NCBI GenBank assembly: GCA_964348185.1
Contig: CAYGBW010000067.1
Location: forward strand, 1-16,733
Length of the DNA: 16,733 bases
From: CAYGBW01 sp964348185
GTDB lineage: Bacteria; Desulfobacterota; BSN033; WVXP01
Direction: 5' to 3'
This document shows, one piece after another, positions 7,632 through 14,153 of the stretch. The notes below the pieces were generated by a model, which was not told the DNA's origin, did no database searches, and saw only the letters and a program-made list of their open reading frames with translations. Position 1 is the stretch's first letter, and every line of letters begins with the position of its first letter. A program made the translations under genes and the position numbers.

Positions 7632-8699
7632 TTGAACAAGAAACGGATCGGTTGGGTGAGGAACCTTCTGACCAACAGCGATCTTGACGGCTTTTTGGTC
7701 ACAAGCCCGGAGAACGTCCGATACTTGAGTGGCTTCACAGGCTCTGACGCCGCTCTCGTCCTCACGAAGGACCAGAAGTATCTTCTTACGGATTCTCGTT
7801 ACACGACTCAGGCGCGAGGGGAGACCCGTGGCTACGACATTGTCAAATACGTGAAAAAAGGCGAGGGGATTGCGGACGTCGTCCAGGCATGCTCCATAAA
7901 GCGGTTGGGGTTTGAGTCCCCGCACATGACCTACGCCTTATATGCAGACCTGGGTGAAAAACTCCGCGAGACACAACTCGTTCCTCTCGACGAGAAGATC
8001 CGGACAGTCAGAATCAGGAAGGATCCCTCGGAGACTCGTACCCTCAGAAAAGCGATTGCCATTGCCGAACAGGCCCTCCTGAACAATCTCCATCGGATCA
8101 AACCCGGTATCGCGGAGAGGGAACTGGCCCAGGAGATTGAGTTTGAGATGAGGCGGCTCGGTGCTGAGTCTTTGGCCTTTGACACGATTGTCGCTTCTGG
8201 GTCTCGGGGGGCCCTTCCCCACGGGAAGGCCAGCGAGAAGCGGTTCGAGAAGGGCGATCTCATCCTCATCGATTTTGGCGCCCGCTTCAACGGATATCAC
8301 TCCGATCAGACCTGTACGATCTCCCTGGGCAATCCGACACGAGAGCAGAAAGAGATCTACTCCATTGTAAAAGAAGCGCATGACCGCGCCATTTCATTGA
8401 TCCGACCCGGTGTGGCGATTGAAGAAATCGATCGCAGGGCGCGTCAATATATAGAAGACCATGGGTATGGTTCTCGGTTTGGCCACGGCCTTGGCCACGG
8501 AGTCGGGTTGGCTGTTCACGAAGAGCCGCGGATCTCGTTTGATAGCTCCGGCATCGCCGAATACGGTATGGTCTTCACGGTAGAGCCAGGGATCTATATT
8601 CCAAAATGGGGCGGTGTGCGGATCGAGGACATGGTGCGGGTCAAAAGGGCGGGATGTGAGGTCTTGACCCAAATAGACAAGGGACTCATGATCCTGTGA
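7632..8699 (+). CDS. pepQ: M24B family metallopeptidase (Xaa-Pro aminopeptidase/dipeptidase)
   Basis: A 355-residue cytosolic pita-bread peptidase that should cleave the bond next to proline in short peptides. Residues 1-125 are the creatinase/prolidase N-terminal domain (LVTSPENVRYLSGFTGS at 22-38). Residues 135-350 are the catalytic domain. All five dimetal ligands are present: D214 (IDFG), D225 (HSDQT), H289 (GHGLGH), E318 (VEPG) and E332 (RIED). The usual additional histidines are H197 (PHGK) and H296. The start is a TTG at 7632, the only choice that keeps the normal N-terminus; AGGGTG lies upstream. Length and order before efp match the YqhT/PepQ-like genes that precede efp in many bacteria. 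Whether it acts on dipeptides (PepQ) or longer peptides (PepP/YpdF-like) cannot be decided from sequence; the symbol is tentative. Confidence 0.88.
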   Translation: MNKKRIGWVRNLLTNSDLDGFLVTSPENVRYLSGFTGSDAALVLTKDQKYLLTDSRYTTQARGETRGYDIVKYVKKGEGIADVVQACSIKRLGFESPHMTYALYADLGEKLRETQLVPLDEKIRTVRIRKDPSETRTLRKAIAIAEQALLNNLHRIKPGIAERELAQEIEFEMRRLGAESLAFDTIVASGSRGALPHGKASEKRFEKGDLILIDFGARFNGYHSDQTCTISLGNPTREQKEIYSIVKEAHDRAISLIRPGVAIEEIDRRARQYIEDHGYGSRFGHGLGHGVGLAVHEEPRISFDSSGIAEYGMVFTVEPGIYIPKWGGVRIEDMVRVKRAGCEVLTQIDKGLMIL

Positions 8700-8994
8700 A
8701 GGCACAAGAATCGTGAGGTCTTGAGGGGCAAAGAACGGCTCTTCTCAAAACGTTCCAAAGGGTAATGGACAAATCGGGAATGATGAGGCGCTGAGTTGTG
8801 CTATAGGTTGATTTAAAGGTCTAACCCCTCAGCTATTTATCCAACTTATGAAGTTTTTCTCAATAAGCCTTTGTTTTTGTTTAATATACAGCACACTACG
8901 TTGTCATTTCATCATTTGATACGACGAGTTGACTGGGGTGGGACAGGTTATCGCCCTCTACAATCGGTCAAGATAAGATCGCTAAGGAGCTGTT
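8700..8994 (+). other. 295-base AT-rich gap between the peptidase gene and efp
   Basis: No credible reading frame is seen. GCTGAG (8790-8795) and CTCAGC (8828-8833) can pair, with GGTT (8806-8809) and AACC (8823-8826) nested inside. Just after this, AACTT-ATG-AAGTT followed by T residues (around 8842-8857) is a weak terminator-like hairpin. The second half is AT-rich and has TACAAT at 8959-8964 as a possible -10 for efp, but no good -35 at the right distance. AAGGAG at 8984-8989 is the efp ribosome binding site. The gap probably holds the end of the upstream transcript and the efp promoter. Confidence 0.4.
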
Positions 8995-9555
8995 ATGCCA
9001 ACCATTTATGACTTTCGAAAAGGCCTTAAGATCGAACTCAATGGCGAACCCTATGTGATCGTGGATTATGAGCACGTCAAGCCTGGGAAAGGTGGTGCCT
9101 TTGCCCGAACGAAAATCAAGAGCCTAATTACGGGAAATGTTCGGGAACAGACATTCCGTGTCTCCGATCGAGTGGATAGCCCGGACGTTGAAGAGAGACA
9201 GCTCCAGTACCTCTATCATGACGGAGAGAAATACTGTTTCATGGACAATGAGACCTATGAGCAGTTTTTTCTCACGGAGGATCAGGTAGGGACCAGTAAG
9301 GATTTCCTGAAGGAGAATGTCGAGGTTTCAGTGCTCTATCATAATAAGAAACCTATTGGGATGGAACTACCGATTTTTGTGGAATTAACAATCACTGAAA
9401 CCCAACCGGGAGTTCGGGGCGATACGGCGACCGGAGGAACCAAGCCTGCAGTCTTGGAAACCGGAGCCACGGTCCAGGTTCCTCTGTTTCTGAACGAAGG
9501 CGATGTCATCAAGATCGATACGAGGACGGGAGTCTACATCGAAAGGGCCAAGTGA
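8995..9555 (+). CDS. efp: translation elongation factor P
   Basis: EF-P binds ribosomes stalled at polyproline and promotes peptide-bond formation. The 186-residue product has the usual three beta-barrel domains: a KOW-like domain I (about 1-64), an OB domain II, and domain III with the family signature beginning GDTATGGTKPA near 140. The loop that reaches the peptidyl-transferase centre reads KPGKGGAFAR (29-38), so the tip residue is lysine K32 (equivalent to E. coli K34). It is therefore the lysine-type protein and not the arginine type rhamnosylated by EarP. No modification gene (epmA/epmB) is in the window. AAGGAG sits five bases before the ATG. Unlike the common efp-accB-accC order, no acetyl-CoA carboxylase genes follow; the next gene is convergent. 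Confidence 0.97.
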   Translation: MPTIYDFRKGLKIELNGEPYVIVDYEHVKPGKGGAFARTKIKSLITGNVREQTFRVSDRVDSPDVEERQLQYLYHDGEKYCFMDNETYEQFFLTEDQVGTSKDFLKENVEVSVLYHNKKPIGMELPIFVELTITETQPGVRGDTATGGTKPAVLETGATVQVPLFLNEGDVIKIDTRTGVYIERAK

Positions 9556-9563
9556 TCCATCTT

Positions 9564-9619
9564 GTCAAGGCACCGGCTCGGAAGCTGAAGAGATTCCGTC
9601 TTGACCGGACGCTCTTTTT
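9564..9619 (+). terminator. candidate rho-independent terminator of efp
   Basis: Nine bases after the efp stop, GTCAAG (9564-9569) pairs with CTTGAC (9600-9605). Inside it, CGGAA (9579-9583) pairs with TTCCG (9594-9598). A run of five T follows at 9615-9619. The left side has a nine-base bulge and the T run starts nine bases after the stem, so this is an imperfect terminator. Confidence 0.35.
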
Positions 9620-9686
9620 AAAATATCTTAGGGGTGATTCAATTTTCCAGCTACCCCTCACTGAGAAATGTCCCTGGAGCGAACAT

Positions 9687-9824
9687 TACAGAGTTTTTGG
9701 GGCTACCCGTCTTGGCGAAGGGAGTGTCCCCGAAGGGGCGAGATTCCGCTGTCTGAGGCCGCTAGGCCGAGTTCGGAAGATCGAACGACCAAGCCTTAGA
9801 ACGGGTCAAAAACTCTGTACAGAG
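9687..9824. other. large structured palindromic element of unknown family (ncRNA or repeat candidate)
   Basis: The outer arms TACAGAGTTTTTG (9687-9699) and CAAAAACTCTGTA (9807-9819) pair perfectly over 13 bp. Next ACCCGT (9705-9710) pairs with ACGGGT (9801-9806), and CTTGG (9711-9715) with CCAAG (9789-9793); the stems are interrupted only by a five-base bulge (9700-9704) and a seven-base bulge (9794-9800). The enclosed 73 bases form a CCCC/GGGG hairpin (9728-9738; on the minus strand it is capped by UUCG) and a GGCC-GCTA-GGCC hairpin (9757-9768) nested in TTCCG/CGGAA (9744-9748/9774-9778). The right arm also belongs to the perfect palindrome CTCTGTACAGAG (9813-9824). No target-site duplication or transposase is seen. 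With the terminator candidate it fills most of the 336-base gap between convergent efp and the acyl-CoA synthetase gene. It could be a noncoding RNA, a miniature inverted-repeat element or an unusual two-way terminator. Strand is undetermined. Confidence 0.55.
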
Positions 9825-9891
9825 AGGGTCGGGGGCGTTTTTCAGTGACGACTAATTGCACCATTCCATCATGTAACTGTTCATAGGCCTA

Positions 9892-11697
9892 TCACCCGGA
9901 TCGATACATCGCCTCAATCACATCCCGGTAAGTCTCGTTGATGGACTTTCGCTTGACCTTCATGGTGGGGGTCACTTCTCCGTCTTCTGGGTCGAGGCGC
10001 TTATCAAAGATGGTGAACTTCTTGATCGTCTCCACCCGGGCGAGGGTCCTGTTGACTTTGTTCACCTCGGTCTGGATGAGTTTTCTCACCTCGGGGTTCT
10101 GGGAGAGGTTGGCAAAGGTTGTGAAGGGGATGCGGTGGTCCTGGGCGTATTTGACGACGTTTTCTTCGTCGATCATGATCAGGGCGGTGAGATACTTCCG
10201 TCTGTCTCCGATGACCACGGCGTCGTTGACATAGGGGCTGAACTTGAGCTGATTCTCGATATTCTGGGGAGCGATGTTTTTGCCTGCGGCCGTGATGATG
10301 AGGTCTTTCTTCCGGTCGGTAATCCGGAGGTTTCCCCCGTCGTCGATGAGCCCCACATCCCCTGAGTGAAGCCAGCCGTCAGCCAGGGTTTCCGCGGTGG
10401 CGTCAGGGTCCTTGAAGTATCCTCTGAAAACATTGGGGCCCCTCACCAGGATCTCTCCATCCTCGGCGATTCTGACCTCCATGCCTGGAAAGGGTTTTCC
10501 CACGGTGCCGAGCCTGATATCGTCCCCCTGGTGCATGGTGGTGGGTCCGGTTCCCTCGGTCTGTCCGTATAGCTCCCTCATGTCCATTCCCAGGCCGCGA
10601 AAAAAACGAATCACGTCGGGCGATATCGGAGCTGCTGCGGATATGGCAATCCTTACGCGCTCAAGGCCCAGCCTCTCCCTGAGTTTGCGAAAAACGCAGA
10701 AGTAGGCCAACCCAAAGAGAAAGCGCCACCAAAGGGGAACGTCGTGGCGATCGAGTCTCATCCGAGAGACCCTCGCCCCCATGGCTGTGGCCAACTGGTA
10801 GCAGACCCTCTTAAACCAGGTGGCCTCAGACATCCCGATGAGGATGGCGGAATAGAACTTTTCCCAGATTCGGGGTACGGCAAAGAGAACCGTGGGCGAC
10901 ACTTCTCGCATGTTCTGGGGAATGGTGTCGGTGTGCTCTACAAAGTTGACCGTGTACCCGTGGGCGAGGGCGATGAACACACTGAACATCCGCTCTGCAA
11001 TGTGACAGAGGGGAAGGAAAGAGAGCACATCGTCGGCATCCCTGACGCCGAAAACCTGGGCGCATGTTTTGGCTGTCCAGAGGACGTTTTGGTGGGTGAG
11101 CATGGCCCCCTTGGGAGGCCCTGTGGTTCCAGAGGTGTAGATGAGCACCGACAGGTCCTCGGGCTGGGGTTCCTGAAGGCGGGTCTCGAAGAGGTCCGGG
11201 TTTTTTCTCTCCATCTCCCGGCCCAGACCCTGCAGCGCTTCCATGCTCATCACCATGGGATCCTGGAAATGCTTGAGCCCTTCCATGTCCATGACGATGA
11301 TCCTTTCGAGCTTCGGCGTGTTCTCTCGAAAGATCAGGGCCTTGTCCAGCTGCTCCTCGTCCTCGACAAAGTAGAACCTCGATTCGGAATGGCCCACGAT
11401 GTACTGACACTGTTCAGGGGAGTTGGTGGTGTAGATGCCTGTGGTCACGCCCCCGGCCGACTGGATTCCCAGATCCGCATAGAGCCACTCCTGTCGGTTT
11501 TCGCCGATAACAGACACGCACTCCCCTTTTTTCAGGCCCAGGGCGACGAGGCCCAGGGCGACATGCCTGACGTTCTCAAGATACTCGTCCCAGGAGATAT
11601 CCCGCCAGATTCCAAATTCCTTTCTCCGAAGGGCCACGCGGGCTCCGTATTTCTGAGCTTGGCGGTAAAAGAGGGTGGGTACCGTATCGGTTCGCAT
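9892..11697 (-). CDS. long-chain acyl-CoA synthetase (AMP-forming)
   Basis: A 601-residue adenylate-forming enzyme that converts fatty acids, ATP and CoA into acyl-CoA, the entry step for beta-oxidation. The ATP/AMP-binding signature YTSGTTGPPKG is at 187-197, and YGQTEGTG (377-384) is the second adenylate motif. D447 (HSGD) and R462 (TDRKKDLI) are the ribose-binding and hinge residues. K580 in TPTMKVKRK is the catalytic adenylation lysine. Length and the C-terminal VTPTMK ending fit the FAA1/long-chain group rather than acetyl-CoA synthetase. It is probably peripherally membrane-bound; no clear signal peptide is seen. The ATG at 11697 fits family N-termini, but no Shine-Dalgarno precedes it. 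A heptamer array ends about 11 bases upstream and may have displaced that region. It is the last gene of the fatty-acid block and converges on efp. Exact chain length is not readable. Confidence 0.93.
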   Translation of the reverse strand: MRTDTVPTLFYRQAQKYGARVALRRKEFGIWRDISWDEYLENVRHVALGLVALGLKKGECVSVIGENRQEWLYADLGIQSAGGVTTGIYTTNSPEQCQYIVGHSESRFYFVEDEEQLDKALIFRENTPKLERIIVMDMEGLKHFQDPMVMSMEALQGLGREMERKNPDLFETRLQEPQPEDLSVLIYTSGTTGPPKGAMLTHQNVLWTAKTCAQVFGVRDADDVLSFLPLCHIAERMFSVFIALAHGYTVNFVEHTDTIPQNMREVSPTVLFAVPRIWEKFYSAILIGMSEATWFKRVCYQLATAMGARVSRMRLDRHDVPLWWRFLFGLAYFCVFRKLRERLGLERVRIAISAAAPISPDVIRFFRGLGMDMRELYGQTEGTGPTTMHQGDDIRLGTVGKPFPGMEVRIAEDGEILVRGPNVFRGYFKDPDATAETLADGWLHSGDVGLIDDGGNLRITDRKKDLIITAAGKNIAPQNIENQLKFSPYVNDAVVIGDRRKYLTALIMIDEENVVKYAQDHRIPFTTFANLSQNPEVRKLIQTEVNKVNRTLARVETIKKFTIFDKRLDPEDGEVTPTMKVKRKSINETYRDVIEAMYRSG

Positions 11698-11708
11698 GGA
11701 TATGATTT

Positions 11709-11771
11709 TTGTCAGTTGTTAGTGGTCAGTTATCAGGAGTCAGTTGTCAATGGTCAGTTGTCCGTTGTCGG
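11709..11771. repeat. nine-copy degenerate heptamer array (TTGTCAG)
   Basis: From 11709 the sequence runs in strict seven-base steps: TTGTCAG, TTGTTAG, TGGTCAG, TTATCAG, GAGTCAG, TTGTCAA, TGGTCAG, TTGTCCG, TTGTCGG. It lies in the 201-base gap between the SCP2 gene and the acyl-CoA synthetase gene and stops 11 bases from the synthetase start codon. The rest of that gap (11772-11898) shows no gene. The array resembles the short tandemly repeated heptamers reported in some bacterial intergenic regions. Confidence 0.85.
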
Positions 11772-11898
11772 ATTACCATAGCAGTGGGTAGACTAGCCGA
11801 AATGATCCCCGCAACCGACGACGGACAGGATGGTTCTGACTCCGCAGTGAAATGGGCATGAATGCTCCTGTGTGTGCGCCATTCCGCGGCCTTTCATC

Positions 11899-12216
11899 CT
11901 ACTTGAGAAACATGGACTCGAGCTTCATGGCGAGGCTCATGTTGCCTTTGATTTTCAGACTGCCCTCCATGAAGGCGCTCATGGCGTTTATCTTTTTGCC
12001 AAATATAGCGATCCATGTATCGGTATCGGTGATCACGGTGCAGTCGGGCGAATCGGCTGTCCCCTCTCTGACGTTGCAGTTTCCACCCGTAATGGTCGCA
12101 TTCCACTCGCCCCCACCCGGACCGCTGATACTGAACTGGTAAACCGCCTCCACCCCCACACCTGCTTCAGGCTGAAAGCTGTCCTGCATATTGGCAAAGA
12201 TCTCTTTGCAATCCAT
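11899..12216 (-). CDS. SCP2 sterol-carrier-type lipid-binding protein
   Basis: A 105-residue single-domain protein of the SCP2 family, which binds fatty acyl chains, acyl-CoA or other lipids in a hydrophobic tunnel. The family pattern is clear in the second half: CTVITDTDTWIAIF (59-72), then a short linker and FMEGSLKIKGNMSLAMKL (82-99). No signal peptide or catalytic residue is seen. The ATG at 12216 is preferred because GGGGAG lies seven bases upstream; an open frame reaches ten codons further but without a better site. It sits between the acyl-CoA dehydrogenase and the acyl-CoA synthetase, so a role as an acyl-CoA or fatty-acid carrier for beta-oxidation is a reasonable inference. Heptamer arrays of opposite orientation lie on both sides of it. 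Confidence 0.85.
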   Translation of the reverse strand: MDCKEIFANMQDSFQPEAGVGVEAVYQFSISGPGGGEWNATITGGNCNVREGTADSPDCTVITDTDTWIAIFGKKINAMSAFMEGSLKIKGNMSLAMKLESMFLK

Positions 12217-12301
12217 AAAGCTTCTCCCCTTCTGAGGTCGACTCAAGTCTCAAACCCCCTCCCAGATATGGAATCCTGTGCCAACCTATTTCCCCATTTA
12301 C

Positions 12302-12329
12302 CTGACAACCGACAACTGACCCCTGACAA
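12302..12329. repeat. four-copy degenerate heptamer array (CTGACAA)
   Basis: Four consecutive heptamers, CTGACAA, CCGACAA, CTGACCC, CTGACAA, are the reverse complement of the TTGTCAG unit found at 11709-11771. The array lies in the 131-base gap between the acyl-CoA dehydrogenase stop (12348) and the SCP2 start (12216). Confidence 0.7.
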
Positions 12330-12347
12330 CCAAGAACAGCCCTTTCC

Positions 12348-14138
12348 TTACGGACTCAGATGGTATCGAGACACGCTCAGTACGCTATCGGCGATTTCCC
12401 TTCGCAGGGCCACCCCGTTGATCGGGGTGTACCGGGTGAATTTCCTCAGCCCTGCAAGCTGGGTCCTGAGATCATCTCCCTGGGCCACGGCGCCGAGAAC
12501 CTGCCGTGCCCATAGCTCCACCCTGGGAAACGCCTCATCGATATAGGCCTTCGTGGCAGCCAGATGAATCCGGGCCTCTTCTTCCCCGGATTTTTCGACT
12601 TTTTTCAGGGTTCGCAGCAGGGCGCTCTCCATGGCAAAGATCTCGATGACCATGTCCGCGATGAGGGCAACGATCTCCTGCTCCTCCCGGAGGCTTTCCA
12701 TGTGTTTCTGTGTGGCGAGTCCCGCGGCCATCAGGCCGATCTTCTTGGCCATTTCCACCATCTTCCCCTGAACACCGAGGATCGTCGTGTCTGATTCCAT
12801 GAGACTTGGGGTGTAGGACATGATTTCCCCTGTCAGTTTCTGGATAGCCGGGAGAAGGGCCAATTCTCCCTTCATCGCCTTTCTCATGAGCATATCCAGG
12901 ACGAGCATTCGGTTGATTTCATTGGTCCCCTCCCAGATCCGGTTGATCCGGGAGTCTCGGTAGGCGCGCTCTGGAAGATACTCCTGGATATAGCCATACC
13001 CACCCAGAATCTGGACAGCCTCGTCGACCACATAGTCGAGCATTTCTGAGGCGTACACTTTGTTGACGGAACACTCGGTGGCATACTCTCGAATGCCATC
13101 AGCCGTTTTCTGGCCCGCGTCCTCGGCGGTCGGATCGATTCCGTGGAGAATCCGGTCGATCAGTCCGGCGGTCCGGTAGACCATGCTTTCCGTCACATAG
13201 ATCCGGATGGCCATCTCTGCGATTTTGTGCTTGATCAGCCCGAATTCGGAGATGGGCTTCCCAAACTGGACCCGCTGTTTGGCATATCGAATCGACTCGC
13301 CTAGCATCGCCTTGGCCCCACCGACGCAGGCCCCTCCCAACTTGAAGCGACCGATGTTGAGGGTGTTGAGCGCCACCACATGGCCCCGTCCAATCTCTCC
13401 CAGGACGTTTTCCACCGGGACCTTGACGTCTTCAAAGATGACCGCCCGCGTGGACGTCCCATGGATGCCCATCTTCTTCTCCTCTTCGTCCAGGGAGAGC
13501 CCCTTTGAATTTCGCTCTACGATGAACCCGGTGAACTCCTCCCCGTCCACCTGAGCATAGGTCAGAAAAAGGTCGGCAAAACCGCCATTGGTGATGAACT
13601 GTTTCTGTCCGTTGAGGGCGTAATGCTTTCCGTCCTTGGTGAGGGTTGCAGTGGTTTTGCATCGGAGGGCGTCGGATCCATGCTCGGACTCGGTCAGGGC
13701 ATAGGCACCGATCCACTCCCCCATTGCCATCTTTGGAAGATACCGCTCCTTCTGCTGGGGAGTCCCGAAGAAGACGATGGGCAGGCTACCGATCCCGGTA
13801 TGGTCAGCAAAAGTCACGGCAAATGAAGTCCCCCCGAGGGTCATTTTTTCGGTGACGAGAAGGGAACTCACCTTATCGAGCCCGGCTCCCCCGTAAACCT
13901 CGGGAACATCGGCCGACAGAAGTCCCAGCTCCCCAGCCCGACCCATGAGACTCCGAATGAGATCGTAGTTCAAATCCTCGAGTTCATCGGCTTTGGGAAC
14001 CACCTCTCCCTGAGCGAATTCTTCAGCCGACTTGGCCACCAGACGCTGCTCCTCGTCGAAATCCTCGGGGGTAAAGACCTGGTCCGGCCTGATCTCCTCG
14101 ATGAGGAAACTTCCGCCTTTGATGATGTCCTCTTCCAT
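12348..14138 (-). CDS. fadE: acyl-CoA dehydrogenase (FadE type, C-terminally extended)
   Basis: FAD enzyme for the first beta-oxidation step (acyl-CoA to trans-2-enoyl-CoA), normally passing electrons to ETF; cytoplasmic. In the 596 residues, AYALTESEHGSD (145-156) and NGQKQFITNGG (176-186) are the flavin/substrate signatures. RVQFGKPI (289-296) and QILGGYGYIQEYLPER (376-391) are the C-domain signatures. The catalytic base is E403 in RIWEGTNE. An extra ~170 residues after 420 form a helical extension as in VLCAD/ACAD9-like enzymes and Bacillus FadE (about 594 residues), pointing to long-chain substrates. AAGGAGG lies seven bases before the ATG and overlaps the intergenic bases after the thiolase stop; the genes are 15 bases apart, so translation is probably coupled. 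No etfAB genes are visible here, so the electron acceptor must be encoded elsewhere. Confidence 0.94.
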   Translation of the reverse strand: MEEDIIKGGSFLIEEIRPDQVFTPEDFDEEQRLVAKSAEEFAQGEVVPKADELEDLNYDLIRSLMGRAGELGLLSADVPEVYGGAGLDKVSSLLVTEKMTLGGTSFAVTFADHTGIGSLPIVFFGTPQQKERYLPKMAMGEWIGAYALTESEHGSDALRCKTTATLTKDGKHYALNGQKQFITNGGFADLFLTYAQVDGEEFTGFIVERNSKGLSLDEEEKKMGIHGTSTRAVIFEDVKVPVENVLGEIGRGHVVALNTLNIGRFKLGGACVGGAKAMLGESIRYAKQRVQFGKPISEFGLIKHKIAEMAIRIYVTESMVYRTAGLIDRILHGIDPTAEDAGQKTADGIREYATECSVNKVYASEMLDYVVDEAVQILGGYGYIQEYLPERAYRDSRINRIWEGTNEINRMLVLDMLMRKAMKGELALLPAIQKLTGEIMSYTPSLMESDTTILGVQGKMVEMAKKIGLMAAGLATQKHMESLREEQEIVALIADMVIEIFAMESALLRTLKKVEKSGEEEARIHLAATKAYIDEAFPRVELWARQVLGAVAQGDDLRTQLAGLRKFTRYTPINGVALRREIADSVLSVSRYHLSP

Positions 14139-14153
14139 ATGTGTCCCTCCTTC

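Noticed and set aside
9771..9793. tRNA T-loop-like GTTCGATC on the minus strand in the structured element
   Set aside because: The flanking bases do not form a five-base-pair T stem, and no acceptor, D or anticodon arms are present.
9552..9848. 98-codon plus-strand frame overlapping the efp stop (GTG start)
   Set aside because: It runs straight through the palindromic element, reads as low-complexity basic residues without any family resemblance, and its start only arises from the efp stop overlap.
10744..11781. Long (345-codon) plus-strand frame opposite the acyl-CoA synthetase gene
   Set aside because: It is antisense to a complete gene with all catalytic motifs, and its product shows no domain. 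It is a by-product of codon bias.
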